Of a stretch of DNA of 64,000 bases, positions 52,601 to 62,793 are shown in pieces (position 1 is the stretch's first letter; each line of letters begins with the position of its first letter). The translations under genes and the position numbers were made by a program. This DNA comes from Siphonodentalium dalli (lineage: Eukaryota > Mollusca > Scaphopoda > Gadilida > Siphonodentaliidae), in NCBI GenBank assembly GCA_032622095.1, contig CP136064.1, positions 252,468,484-252,532,483 of the forward strand, read 5' to 3'. Below the pieces are notes generated by a model. It was not told where the DNA came from. It saw nothing but the letters and a program-made list of their open reading frames with translations, and ran no database searches.

Positions 52601-53923
52601 ACCACTGTATGGTAAACACTTTCCATCGGCACATTCAACTTTGAGCACAGTAGATAAAGGTTGAATTGGAATGTTAGATAAATTCTGATCATAAAATGAC
52701 TGACTCAGAGTGGACACAGTTGAACCACTATCTAAAAGTGACTGTGTATTTACTCCCTCAACACAAATAGCTACCTCAGTAGTTTCACCGTAAAGACCGG
52801 TTGGATTTTGATCCATTTCAGGCCTGTTAGAATTTTTACCATCTGCAGACGGCCCTGATTTGCAGATGTCTAGGAGTTTATTCTTACCTTTTTCCTTCTT
52901 ATAACACTGAGAGGATTTATGGCCATCCTTTCCACAAAACCAGCACGTAACCTTGCCCTTAAACCCTTGGTTTGGTTGGCTACCATCAGGCCGATCATTG
53001 TTGAACTGTTGGTCTGGTGGCTGACCACCATGTTGTCTGCCATACTGATGTCGATCCCTATCTTGCGGTCGACCCCTATCTTGCTGTTGTCCACCATTTC
53101 CTCTCATTGCACTGCTTTGTTGCAGCTGCATACTGTCTACCTTTTTGGTTAGGTTTATGACCATCTTCTTCAAATCATCTAACTCAGTATTGTTCTGAGC
53201 TACTTTGTGAATCTGTGGATTTGGTTTCTCATGGTCCTTCTCAATAGTCCTTAAAAAGATTCTAAGTTCATCAAATGAATTAACATTATCAATCTTATAT
53301 GCAGAAATATCTTTAAGTTCTTGTCTAAGACCATTAAAAAATACATTTCTCAATAGACTATCACCATCTGCTTTCTTTACAGCTTCCATTAACAAAGCTT
53401 TGCTCATAATACTTTCTAATCTTGCACCCCATTGCACAACAGATTCAGTCACACTTTGCTTAGCACTGAAAAATTTACCAAGTATTGACTCATGAGTTTC
53501 TAAATTACCATAGACTGAATCAAGTTTAGAAATCATATGCTTGCTCGCTGCTTTCGCCCCAAGACTCATGATTACATCAGCAGCTTCACCTCTCATATGC
53601 CTCCTAATGCAACTAACTATTTCACGTTCTGACATCCCATTACCAATTAAACAATCTAATTCATATTTCCAGTAATCATAACTGACATCAGTTTTTCTAT
53701 CACCTGAAAAACAAGACATTCTAACAGGCTTTGTTGTAACTACTACCTTCTTGATTTCATCACCGACTTCTTGTTTGATACCGGCATTACCTGCGTAGGA
53801 CTTCATCCATGCTTCGAAATCTTCAGGCGTGTCTGCCTTCGGTTTGTCTTTCATTGATGTGAAGACTTGAGCGATAGATTTCAACTCATCCTCTGTTAGT
53901 TTAGTCCCACCACCAGTTGCCAT
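49613..53923 (-). CDS. Ty3/Gypsy Gag-Pol polyprotein, 1436 codons to an amber stop
   Basis: Makes the particle and the enzymes for reverse transcription and integration in the cytoplasm and nucleus. Order by residue: Gag capsid-like about 80-260; Gln/Arg-rich linker; one CCHC zinc knuckle (C327, C330, H335, C340); aspartic protease LLDSGST 396-402; reverse transcriptase about 670-860 with FIDD (842-845) as the active site; RNase H from HTDASS (D1004, E1045, D1071); integrase zinc domain (H1257, H1262, C1292, C1295) and DDE core D1323, D1382, E1418 with D-x35-E. All catalytic residues seen are present. Gag and Pol share one frame with no frameshift. TAG at 49613-49615 ends it 18 residues after the catalytic Glu; the family normally continues. 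The start is the first Met after the leader. Confidence 0.95.
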   Translation of the reverse strand: MATGGGTKLTEDELKSIAQVFTSMKDKPKADTPEDFEAWMKSYAGNAGIKQEVGDEIKKVVVTTKPVRMSCFSGDRKTDVSYDYWKYELDCLIGNGMSEREIVSCIRRHMRGEAADVIMSLGAKAASKHMISKLDSVYGNLETHESILGKFFSAKQSVTESVVQWGARLESIMSKALLMEAVKKADGDSLLRNVFFNGLRQELKDISAYKIDNVNSFDELRIFLRTIEKDHEKPNPQIHKVAQNNTELDDLKKMVINLTKKVDSMQLQQSSAMRGNGGQQQDRGRPQDRDRHQYGRQHGGQPPDQQFNNDRPDGSQPNQGFKGKVTCWFCGKDGHKSSQCYKKEKGKNKLLDICKSGPSADGKNSNRPEMDQNPTGLYGETTEVAICVEGVNTQSLLDSGSTVSTLSQSFYDQNLSNIPIQPLSTVLKVECADGKCLPYSGYVCCSVAFPSLNGKNSHNCLFLVVPDSLYSKTTPVLIGTNILKTLMEECKLHFGERYLQIAPLSTPWYVCFRCLSLREKELCKNKYILGIVKSAESRNTVINPNCEKIIHCFVDHKVPYNPTCAMLQPVSNSVLNIQSSLVNYNFCDKQFLEVCVSNNTDKTICISPKSIVCEMQPVSVEDLNNKPDVIPKGSELEKIDLSCENLSKDQTDIVQSLLVEYSDVFSHSDFDIGYYPGVKHRIDLTDEIPFKQRHRPIPPGIIQEVRDHLHQLLAAGVIRKSWSPYASNMLLVRKKSGELRVCVDFRVLNKKTVKDSYSLPRMEELLDRLAGNSYFSLLDLRSSFYQIEIQEEHKSRTAFNAGNLGFYEFNRMAMGLCGSPSTFQRVMEQCLDGLNLDICSVFIDDVIVYSNSFEDHIDHLRRVFQRFRECGVKMSPKKCKLLKQEVVYVGHKVSRNGVSPDPSKIEKIMEWPTPSNGDELRRFLGFASYYRKFVRQFSQIARPLSDILPPTTEAKKKGKKKSKPSAWVWGEEQDKSFNQLKECLITPPVLGYPDYSKKFELHTDASSHGLGAVLYQESEGHNRVIAYASRSLNAAEKNYPAHKLEFLSLKWAVTDKFMDYLYGNKFVVFTDNNPLTYVLSTAKLDATAHRWLAALSAYDFEIFYRPGKSNADADGMSRLPSKQDMEDNHKISSESVKTVCKSMQCLQPYVQSLCFSENVIDELDQGMELDDMTPIDWRRLQNKDALIGPWMTAVRSGTRPNKGTFEPSKENYAFFRNFNSLRLQRGALFRETTIDGQLKHQLVLPSSQVEMVLKHLHDHVGHPGRDRTVSLIKDRFYWPGTDSMVERYIQNCDRCVRRKSSMHVKAPLVSITTSQPMELLCIDFLSLETCKGGYQSILVVTDHFTKYAQAFPCKNQTAKTTADVLFNNFISHYSFPSRLHSDQGPCFESNLIRELCRLCGIEKSRTTPYHPMGNGITERFNRTLLGMLGTLNPEQK

Positions 53924-54696
53924 GTTTTAGTCAAATTAAGAAGTTAGCAAGTGTGTGAAATGCAATGCGCAGTTTGTAATACACAATAATTCACTGTTGT
54001 AAACTTACCAAGTTCAAATCACCATCATGAACATTTTGTGAATTAATCTTACTCAAAATTCACTAAGTTGAATTTATAAAAATTCTCAATGTAAAATGAG
54101 ATTAAAATTCAAACTAGGCTAGAAAAAAAAAAATGGAAAATAATTTCCAAATATTATCACAAAGTTTTTACTAGCCCAACACAAGCTTACCTCAAACTCT
54201 AAGCAAAATTTGCTTTAAGACAACAATGAAAAAAAAATTTGAAAAATATTTTCAAAATTCCACAGAGTCCACCTATGATAACACAAGGTTATCCATAATA
54301 ACAATAAGTTGAAAATATAGCAATAAAAAATAAAAATTTACTTGCTGTGGCCTAAGTCGGAAACTTTCAGGTTAATATGTCATAAAATTTGCATAAAAAT
54401 ACAAGTTTGGCAACACCTGAAAATTCGGGCTGACAAAAATCAAAAATTGATCAAAGTCAACTCTCAAAGTTATTGAATGACACTAAGTGTTTAAAACAGA
54501 TATCAACTGGCTGCACAAAATTCGTCCTAGTCTCTCCAATAATGTTCAATGAAAATACAGTCAGATTTCTGACCATGAAATGACTTCAAATGTAGAACAG
54601 GAAGTTCAAATATGGAACGAGGTCATCCTATTATTAGTACAGGTCATCATGTGACAAACTGTTCCAAAGTAAATAAACAAACACACGAGGTCACGA

Positions 54697-54904
54697 TGAT
54701 GTCACAGGTAAACACGAACACGTTGTCAAGAAGATCGTTGGTGACGAACAATGACGTCACTGACATGAAAATAAACATGTACTTCTGAACAATGTCATTT
54801 AGAAGCTACCAGTAAAACACAATGACGTAGATGACATCATATACATGGACACGAGACAGTACTTCAAACATGCAACATTTAGCTGACAGCCAGGAATGAC
54901 ATCA
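54697..54904. promoter_or_regulatory. Cluster of CRE/ATF-like sites
   Basis: Palindromic TGACGTCA at 54752-54759, with TGATGTCA (54697), TGACGTAG (54823), TGACATCA (54832) and TGACATCA (54897). CREB/ATF bZIP factors bind TGACGTCA. It sits in the transcribed leader, so a regulatory role is inference. Confidence 0.45.
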
Positions 54905-55280
54905 CGGATTCTCCGATGTTATTTATAGCTTGTGCATCAACATATAACGAATATGGGCGACTTGCAAATGTTCATACAAAGTTCCAGAGCATGGAAATCA
55001 CATATAGGGACTTCTTAGAAAGTATCTTTGGTGGCGAGGGTTCGAAATATACATTAGGTTACCTTTATTATCAGCGAAACGTCCAGGATAAACACAGAAT
55101 ATCCAAAATATCCTATATCCTAGAATCCAAACAGATACACTTCAGAACAGATCGCCATTGTTGAATTTTTTTGTAAAGAAGATAACCGACCAATCAGCGT
55201 AGACCAGAAGCTGCATCCACCAATCCGGTGTCGAAATTCGAATAACAACTCCACGTTAACCCTCTTCCTGCCGTCTTGAA

Positions 55281-55288
55281 GGGCGCCA
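55281..55288 (-). other. Primer binding site
   Basis: On the element strand TGGCGCCC begins 1 nt after the 5' LTR, complementary to a tRNA 3' end GGGCGCCA, as in tRNA-Lys. The match beyond 8 nt to known Lys primers is poor, so the primer identity is uncertain. Confidence 0.6.
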
Positions 55289-55289
55289 G

Positions 55290-55764
55290 TGAACTAGACC
55301 GTTCTATGTTCCGAATCTCGGGGTGGTTGGGTTCACAATAAAATAACAAGTCCGTTTAAAGATGCAAGTAATATTCTTTATATACATCGATGTGATAATC
55401 AAAGATTTGTAAACTTGTTAACTTTTTGTAGCCCTGTCAGTCCGACAAAGCCACGTCTTACCACTATTGAATAAATTGAAGGCCGCTAAACAGGAGCATC
55501 CGCCATGGACGGTGACAAATTGAGAAAGAGCACAGATTAGTTCATGGCGGGAAAAAATGAAGCATGAGCAATAATGAACTCACCCAATATTCACGATGTG
55601 ATTGGTTGGCTAAATAAGGAAATATGACAATACAAACTGCGCATGTGCGTGTTAGTATAAAATAAGAATACAATAGAAATATTGGAATAAGTTAACCCTG
55701 TTTTGTCGGTTAATATTAAAACTGTTTAGAAGATAAGATTACCGTAAATTACCACACTATTACA
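55290..55764 (-). repeat. 5' LTR (475 bp)
   Basis: Same sequence as 47513-47987. Drives transcription toward lower coordinates. TATATAAA at 55377-55384 (minus) is a candidate core promoter; TGCGCATGTGCG near 55639 resembles an NRF1 site. Confidence 0.95.
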
Positions 55765-55768
55765 GTAG
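55765..55768. repeat. Target-site duplication GTAG, right
   Basis: Matches 47509-47512. Confidence 0.85.
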
Positions 55769-55819
55769 CGTGCTGGGCCCATAACCCAGAGGTCCGAGGA
55801 TCGAAACCTCGCTCTGCTA
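55769..55819 (+). pseudogene. iMet gene split by retrotransposon, 3' part
   Basis: C1. Last 51 nt, with intact anticodon arm, T arm and 3' acceptor strand; 21 + 51 nt restores the 72-nt length. Confidence 0.93.
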
Positions 55820-56108
55820 ATATTTTCGTCAAGGGGAGAGGAAGGAAGAATTATCACTTTGTTTGAAAGTAAATACAGTAAGAATGTGCGTGTGTGTTTT
55901 AATGTTTATATTAAAATATGGTTTTATTTATTATTGCTAGCAAATTAAAAAAAAACGCTTCTTAAATGAATCGTGCACATGCATTTCAAGGGAGACTCGA
56001 AATGCATGACTTGTCCAGTCTATCGTTATAAAGTTCAAAGTCGCGTTGACTTCTCGACAATAAATGTGCTAGCTGCTCAAGAAGCTACATTTGCGTTCAT
56101 ATCTCGCC

Positions 56109-56179
56109 GCATCGGTGGTTCAGTGGTAGAATGCTCGCCTGCCACGCGGGCGACCCGGGTTCGATTCCCGGCCGATGCA
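56109..56179 (+). tRNA. tRNA-Gly(GCC)
   Basis: C1, consensus. Confidence 0.95.
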
Positions 56180-56340
56180 AAATAAGTTTTTTTCACTGAT
56201 TTTGTTTGTGGATATCCACCTCATTTTGGACTATGCAGTTTAATTGGGAACTTGAGAAAAACAAATTTCATTGGCACATAAATTTGTTTAAAGAAAACGG
56301 ACGGACTTGCGATTCGCATTTCATCGAGCAAAATTACTGT

Positions 56341-56424
56341 TGTCAGAAGTGGGATTCGAACCCACGCCGGGAAGACCCGACTGCGACCTGAACGCAGCGC
56401 CTTAGACCACTCGGCCATCCTGAC
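56341..56424 (-). tRNA. tRNA-Leu(CAG)
   Basis: C1, consensus. Confidence 0.95.
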
Positions 56425-56693
56425 TACAGAAAGACTGCAACGGTATCCTGCTCAAAGTGAGACAATGGTATTGTGGATATATTTTAGTTCCCTTCTGGCT
56501 GTCGTTGCATTCTTAACGCACACATCCGATTGCTGATTTTTTGGTGGGTATATGATAAATGTACGTGATTCTATATAGTTATATTATGGCTATTAAGTTT
56601 TCATAAACAGGCCTTCTTGGTCATAAAACATAATTTTATATTTTGTTTTCAAATCAGCGAAAATGCGTTATGAAGAGCACTGTTTTCATTACT

Positions 56694-56766
56694 GTCCCAG
56701 TAGCTCAGCGGATAGAGCGCTGGACTTCTAATCTAGAGGCCGTGGGTTCGATCCCCACCTGGGATG
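56694..56766 (+). tRNA. tRNA-Arg(TCT), G:U stem variant
   Basis: C1. C-to-T at 56734, same as B5, B7 and C0. Confidence 0.92.
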
Positions 56767-56890
56767 CACAGATATTTTTAAATCTTGGAATCAAAATTCG
56801 GTCGTCGTGCCTTGCTGACCTGCAAAGCGATTGTTGACAAACTGTTGAATAACGAATATAATGTCTTATAAAATGGTGTATTTATCGTAA

Positions 56891-56961
56891 GCGCCGCTGG
56901 TGTAGTGGTATCATGCAAGATTCCCATTCTTGCGACCCGGGTTCGATTCCCGGGCGGCGCA
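56891..56961 (+). tRNA. tRNA-Gly(CCC)
   Basis: C2, consensus. Confidence 0.95.
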
Positions 56962-57071
56962 TATCTACTTTTTCAGTTAAATATGACAGGCCATAATTTA
57001 GCTGACATTTCTAATGGATTCAATTTTTAACAGAGGAATGTCATTTTAGAAAACCACCATTTTTACCATGG

Positions 57072-57143
57072 AGCAGAGTGGCGCAGTGGTAGCGTGCTGG
57101 GCCCATAACCCAGAGGTCCGAGGATCGAAACCTCGCTCTGCTA
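57072..57143 (+). tRNA. Initiator tRNA-Met(CAT)
   Basis: C2, consensus. Confidence 0.95.
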
Positions 57144-57431
57144 ATATTTTCGTCAAGGGGAGAGGAAGGAAGAATTATCACTTTGTTTGAAAGTTAATAC
57201 AGTAAGAATGTGCGTGTGTGTTTTAATGTTTATATTAAAATATGGTTTTATTTATTATTGCTAGCAAATTAAAAAAAACGCTTCTTAAATGAATCGTGCA
57301 CATGCATTTCAAGGGAGACTCGAAATGCATGACTTGTCCAGTCTATCGTTATAAAGTTCAAAGTCGCGTTGACTTCTCGACAACAAATGTGCTAGCTGCT
57401 CAAGAAGCTAAATTTGCGTTCATATCTCGCC

Positions 57432-57502
57432 GCATCGGTGGTTCAGTGGTAGAATGCTCGCCTGCCACGCGGGCGACCCGGGTTCGATTCCCGGCCGATG
57501 CA
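57432..57502 (+). tRNA. tRNA-Gly(GCC)
   Basis: C2, consensus. Confidence 0.95.
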
Positions 57503-57663
57503 AAATAAGTTTTTTTCACTGATTTTGTTTGTGGATATCCACCTCATTTTGGACTATGCAGTTTAATTGGGAACTTGAGAAAAACAAATTTCATTGGCAC
57601 ATAAATTTGTTTAAAGAAAACGGACGGACTTGCGATTCGCATTTCATCGAGCAAAATTACTGT

Positions 57664-57747
57664 TGTCAGAAGTGGGATTCGAACCCACGCCGGGAAGACC
57701 CGACTGCGACCTGAACGCAGCGCCTTAGACCACTCGGCCATCCTGAC
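57664..57747 (-). tRNA. tRNA-Leu(CAG)
   Basis: C2, consensus. Confidence 0.95.
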
Positions 57748-58016
57748 TACAGAAAGACTGCAACGGTATCCTGCTCAAAGTGAGACAATGGTATTGTGGA
57801 TATATTTTAGTTCCCTTCTGGCTGTCGTTGCATTCTTAACGCACACATCCGATTGCTGATTTTTTGGTGGGTATATGATAAATGTACGTGATTCTATATA
57901 GTTATATTATGGCTATTAAGTTTTCATAAACAGGCCTTCTTGGTCATAAAACATAATTTTATATTTTGTTTTCAAATCAGCGAAAATGCGTTATGAAGAG
58001 CACTGTTTTCATTACT

Positions 58017-58089
58017 GTCCCAGTAGCTCAGCGGATAGAGCGCTGGACTTCTAATCCAGAGGCCGTGGGTTCGATCCCCACCTGGGATG
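58017..58089 (+). tRNA. tRNA-Arg(TCT)
   Basis: C2, consensus. Confidence 0.95.
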
Positions 58090-58213
58090 CACAGATATTT
58101 TTAAATCTTGGAATCAAAATTCGGTCGTCGTGCCTTGCTGACCTGCAAAGCGATTGTTGACAAACTGTTGAATAACGAATATAGTGTCTTATAAAATGGT
58201 GTATTTATCGTAA

Positions 58214-58284
58214 GCGCCGCTGGTGTAGTGGTATCATGCAAGATTCCCATTCTTGCGACCCGGGTTCGATTCCCGGGCGGCGCA
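58214..58284 (+). tRNA. tRNA-Gly(CCC)
   Basis: C3, consensus. Confidence 0.95.
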
Positions 58285-58394
58285 TATCTACTTTTTCAGT
58301 TAAATATGACAGGCCATAATTTAGCTGACATTTCTAATGGATTCAATTTTTAACAGAGAAATGTCATTTTAGAAAACCACCATTTTTACCATGG

Positions 58395-58466
58395 AGCAGA
58401 GTGGCGCAGTGGTAGCGTGCTGGGCCCATAACCCAGAGGTCCGAGGATCGAAACCTCGCTCTGCTA
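58395..58466 (+). tRNA. Initiator tRNA-Met(CAT)
   Basis: C3, consensus. Confidence 0.95.
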
Positions 58467-58755
58467 ATATTTTCGTCAAGGGGAGAGGAAGGAAGAATTA
58501 TCACTTTGTTTGAAAGTAAATACAGTAAGAATGTGCGTGTGTGTTTTAATGTTTATATTAAAATATGGTTTTATTTATTATTGCTAGCAAATTAAAAAAA
58601 AACGCTTCTTAAATGAATCGTGCACATGCATTTCAAGGGAGACTCGAAATGCATGACTTGTCCAGTCTATCGTTATAAAGTTCAAAGTCGCGTTGACTTC
58701 TCGACAACAAATGTGCTAGCTGCTCAAGAAGCTAAATTTGCGTTCATATCTCGCC

Positions 58756-58826
58756 GCATCGGTGGTTCAGTGGTAGAATGCTCGCCTGCCACGCGGGCGA
58801 CCCGGGTTCGATTCCCGGCCGATGCA
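58756..58826 (+). tRNA. tRNA-Gly(GCC)
   Basis: C3, consensus. Confidence 0.95.
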
Positions 58827-58987
58827 AAATAAGTTTTTTTCACTGATTTTGTTTGTGGATATCCACCTCATTTTGGACTATGCAGTTTAATTGGGAACTT
58901 GAGAAAAACAAATTTCATTGGCACATAAATTTGTTTAAAGAAAACGGACGGACTTGCGATTCGCATTTCATCGAGCAAAATTACTGT

Positions 58988-59071
58988 TGTCAGAAGTGGG
59001 ATTCGAACCCACGCCGGGAAGACCCGACTGCGACCTGAACGCAGCGCCTTAGACCACTCGGCCATCCTGAC
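58988..59071 (-). tRNA. tRNA-Leu(CAG)
   Basis: C3, consensus. Confidence 0.95.
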
Positions 59072-59340
59072 TACAGAAAGACTTCAACGGTATCCTGCTC
59101 AAAGTGAGACAATGGTATTGTGGATATATTTTAGTTCCCTTCTGGCTGTCGTTGCATTCTTAACGCACACATCCGATTGCTGATTTTTTGGTGGGTATAT
59201 GATAAATGTACGTGATTCTATATAGTTATATTATGGCTATTAAGTTTTCATAAACAGGCCTTCTTGGTCATAAAACATAATTTTATATTTTGTTTTCAAA
59301 TCAGCGAAAATGCGTTATGAAGAGCACTGTTTTCATTACT

Positions 59341-59413
59341 GTCCCAGTAGCTCAGCGGATAGAGCGCTGGACTTCTAATCCAGAGGCCGTGGGTTCGATC
59401 CCCACCTGGGATG
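59341..59413 (+). tRNA. tRNA-Arg(TCT)
   Basis: C3, consensus. Confidence 0.95.
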
Positions 59414-59537
59414 CACAGATATTTTTAAATCTTGGAATCAAAATTCGGTCGTCGTGCCTTGCTGACCTGCAAAGCGATTGTTGACAAACTGTTGAATAAC
59501 GAATATAGTGTCTTATAAAATGGTGTATTTATCGTAA

Positions 59538-59608
59538 GCGCCGCTGGTGTAGTGGTATCATGCAAGATTCCCATTCTTGCGACCCGGGTTCGATTCCCGG
59601 GCGGCGCA
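59538..59608 (+). tRNA. tRNA-Gly(CCC)
   Basis: C4, consensus. Confidence 0.95.
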
Positions 59609-59718
59609 TATCTACTTTTTCAGTTAAATATGACAGGCCATAATTTAGCTGACATTTCTAATGGATTCAATTTTTAACAGAGAAATGTCATTTTAGAAAA
59701 CCACCATTTTTACCATGG

Positions 59719-59790
59719 AGCAGAGTGGCGCAGTGGTAGCGTGCTGGGCCCATAACCCAGAGGTCCGAGGATCGAAACCTCGCTCTGCTA
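59719..59790 (+). tRNA. Initiator tRNA-Met(CAT)
   Basis: C4, consensus. Confidence 0.95.
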
Positions 59791-60079
59791 ATATTTTCGT
59801 CAAGGGGAGAGGAAGGAAGAATTATCACTTTGTTTGAAAGTAAATACAGTAAGAATGTGCGTGTGTGTTTTAATGTTTATATTAAAATATGGTTTTATTT
59901 ATTATTGCTAGCAAATTAAAAAAAAACGCTTCTTAAATGAATCGTGCACATGCATTTCAAGGGAGACTCGAAATGCATGACTTGTCCAGTCTATCGTTAT
60001 AAAGTTCAAAGTCGCGTTGACTTCTCGACAACAAATGTGCTAGCTGCTCAAGAAGCTAAATTTGCGTTCATATCTCGCC

Positions 60080-60150
60080 GCATCGGTGGTTCAGTGGTAG
60101 AATGCTCGCCTGCCACGCGGGCGACCCGGGTTCGATTCCCGGCCGATGCA
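60080..60150 (+). tRNA. tRNA-Gly(GCC)
   Basis: C4, consensus. Confidence 0.95.
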
Positions 60151-60311
60151 AAATAAGTTTTTTTCACTGATTTTGTTTGTGGATATCCACCTCATTTTGG
60201 ACTATGCAGTTTAATTGGTAACTTGAGAAAAACAAATTTCATTGGCACATAAATTTGTTTAAAGAAAACGGACGGACTTGCGATTCGCATTTCATCGAGC
60301 AAAATTACTGT

Positions 60312-60395
60312 TGTCAGAAGTGGGATTCGAACCCACGCCGGGAAGACCCGACTGCGACCTGAACGCAGCGCCTTAGACCACTCGGCCATCCTGAC
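60312..60395 (-). tRNA. tRNA-Leu(CAG)
   Basis: C4, consensus; a 4 bp net loss lies upstream near 60433. Confidence 0.95.
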
Positions 60396-60660
60396 TACAG
60401 AAAGACTGCAACGGTATCCTGCTCAAAGTGAGATATATTGTGGATATATTTTAGTTCCCTTCTGGCTGTCGTTGCATTCTTAACGCACACATCCGATTGC
60501 TGATTTTTTGGTGGGTATATGATAAATGTACGTGATTCTATATAGTTATATTATGGCTATTAAGTTTTCATAAACAGGCCTTCTTGGTCATAAAACATAA
60601 TTTTATATTTTGTTTTCAAATCAGCGAAAATGCGTTATGAAGAGCACTGTTTTCATTACT

Positions 60661-60733
60661 GTCCCAGTAGCTCAGCGGATAGAGCGCTGGACTTCTAATC
60701 CAGAGGCCGTGGGTTCGATCCCCACCTGGGATG
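60661..60733 (+). tRNA. tRNA-Arg(TCT)
   Basis: C4, consensus. Confidence 0.95.
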
Positions 60734-60857
60734 CACAGATATTTTTAAATCTTGGAATCAAAATTCGGTCGTCGTGCCTTGCTGACCTGCAAAGCGATTG
60801 TTGACAAACTGTTGAATAACGAATATAATGTCTTATAAAATGGTGTATTTATCGTAA

Positions 60858-60928
60858 GCGCCGCTGGTGTAGTGGTATCATGCAAGATTCCCATTCTTGC
60901 GACCCGGGTTCGATTCCCGGGCGGCGCA
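60858..60928 (+). tRNA. tRNA-Gly(CCC)
   Basis: C5, consensus. Confidence 0.95.
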
Positions 60929-61038
60929 TATCTACTTTTTCAGTTAAATATGACAGGCCATAATTTAGCTGACATTTCTAATGGATTCAATTTTTAACAG
61001 AGGAATGTCATTTTAGAAAACCACCATTTTTACCATGG

Positions 61039-61110
61039 AGCAGAGTGGCGCAGTGGTAGCGTGCTGGGCCCATAACCCAGAGGTCCGAGGATCGAAACCT
61101 CGCTCTGCTA
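61039..61110 (+). tRNA. Initiator tRNA-Met(CAT)
   Basis: C5, consensus. Confidence 0.95.
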
Positions 61111-61399
61111 ATATTTTCGTCAAGGGGAGAGGAAGGAAGAATTATCACTTTGTTTGAAAGTAAATACAGTAAGAATGTGCGTGTGTGTTTTAATGTTTAT
61201 ATTAAAATATGGTTTTATTTATTATTGCTAGCAAATTAAAAAAAAACGCTTCTTAAATGAATCGTGCACATGCATTTCAAGGGAGACTCGAAATGCATGA
61301 CTTGTCCAGTCTATCGTTATAAAGTTCAAAGTCGCGTTGACTTCTCGACAACAAATGTGCTAGCTGCTCAAGAAGCTAAATTTGCGTTCATATCTCGCC

Positions 61400-61470
61400 G
61401 CATCGGTGGTTCAGTGGTAGAATGCTCGCCTGCCACGCGGGCGACCCGGGTTCGATTCCCGGCCGATGCA
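61400..61470 (+). tRNA. tRNA-Gly(GCC)
   Basis: C5, consensus. Confidence 0.95.
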
Positions 61471-61631
61471 AAATAAGTTTTTTTCACTGATTTTGTTTGT
61501 GGATATCCACCTCATTTTGGACTATGCAGTTTAATTGGGAACTTGAGAAAAACAAATTTCATTGGCACATAAATTTGTTTAAAGAAAACGGACGGACTTG
61601 CGATTCGCATTCCATCGAGCAAAATTACTGT

Positions 61632-61715
61632 TGTCAGAAGTGGGATTCGAACCCACGCCGGGAAGACCCGACTGCGACCTGAACGCAGCGCCTTAGACCA
61701 CTCGGCCATCCTGAC
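61632..61715 (-). tRNA. tRNA-Leu(CAG)
   Basis: C5, consensus. Confidence 0.95.
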
Positions 61716-61984
61716 TACAGAAAGACTGCAACGGTATCCTGCTCAAAGTGAGACAATGGTATTGTGGATATATTTTAGTTCCCTTCTGGCTGTCGTTGCA
61801 TTCTTAACGCACACATCCGATTGCTGATTTTTTGGTGGGTATATGATAAATGTACGTGATTCTATATAGTTATATTATGGCTATTAAGTTTTCATAAACA
61901 GGCCTTCTTGGTCATAAAACATAATTTTATATTTTGTTTTCAAATCAGCGAAAATGCGTTATGAAGAGCACTGTTTTCATTACT

Positions 61985-62057
61985 GTCCCAGTAGCTCAGC
62001 GGATAGAGCGCTGGACTTCTAATCCAGAGGCCGTGGGTTCGATCCCCACCTGGGATG
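61985..62057 (+). tRNA. tRNA-Arg(TCT)
   Basis: C5, consensus. Confidence 0.95.
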
Positions 62058-62181
62058 CACAGATATTTTTAAATCTTGGAATCAAAATTCGGTCGTCGTG
62101 CCTTGCTGACCTGCAAAGCGATTGTTGACAAACTGTTGAATAACGAATATAATGTCTTATAAAATGGTGTATTTATCGTAA

Positions 62182-62252
62182 GCGCCGCTGGTGTAGTGGT
62201 ATCATGCAAGATTCCCATTCTTGCGACCCGGGTTCGATTCCCGGGCGGCGCA
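62182..62252 (+). tRNA. tRNA-Gly(CCC)
   Basis: C6, consensus. Confidence 0.95.
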
Positions 62253-62362
62253 TATCTACTTTTTCAGTTAAATATGACAGGCCATAATTTAGCTGACATT
62301 TCTAATGGATTCAATTTTTAACAGAGGAATGTCATTTTAGAAAACCACCATTTTTACCATGG

Positions 62363-62434
62363 AGCAGAGTGGCGCAGTGGTAGCGTGCTGGGCCCATAAC
62401 CCAGAGGTCCGAGGATCGAAACCTCGCTCTGCTA
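62363..62434 (+). tRNA. Initiator tRNA-Met(CAT)
   Basis: C6, consensus. Confidence 0.95.
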
Positions 62435-62722
62435 ATATTTTCGTCAAGGGGAGAGGAAGGAAGAATTATCACTTTGTTTGAAAGTAAATACAGTAAGAAT
62501 GTGCGTGTGTGTTTTAATGTTTATATTAAAATATGGTTTTATTTATAATTGCTAGCAAATTAAAAAAAACGCTTCTTAAATGAATCGTGCACATGCATTT
62601 CAAGGGAGACTCGAAATGCATGACTTGTCCAGTCTATCGTTATAAAGTTCAAAGTCGCGTTGACTTCTCGACAACAAATGTGCTAGCTGCTCAAGAAGCT
62701 AAATTTGCGTTCATATCTCGCC

Positions 62723-62793
62723 GCATCGGTGGTTCAGTGGTAGAATGCTCGCCTGCCACGCGGGCGACCCGGGTTCGATTCCCGGCCGATGCA
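62723..62793 (+). tRNA. tRNA-Gly(GCC)
   Basis: C6, consensus. Confidence 0.95.

Larger units (their letters stand above)
53924..55289 (-). other. 5' leader of the retrotransposon
   Basis: 1.37 kb between 5' LTR and gag, AT-rich, with no convincing coding; an 82-codon plus-strand ORF at 54916 has no known features. Contains the CRE-like cluster and the PBS. Confidence 0.7.
47513..55764 (-). mobile_element. Ty3/Gypsy LTR retrotransposon, 8,252 bp
   Basis: Full-length element read on the minus strand: 5' LTR (55290-55764), PBS, leader, one gag-pol frame with order gag-PR-RT-RNaseH-IN, 3' untranslated part, polypurine tract, 3' LTR (47513-47987). The order with integrase last is that of Ty3/Gypsy (Metaviridae), not Copia. 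No envelope gene. It interrupts iMet of unit C1 in its A box. The LTRs read identical, so insertion is recent, yet gag-pol has an amber stop inside integrase. Confidence 0.95.
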
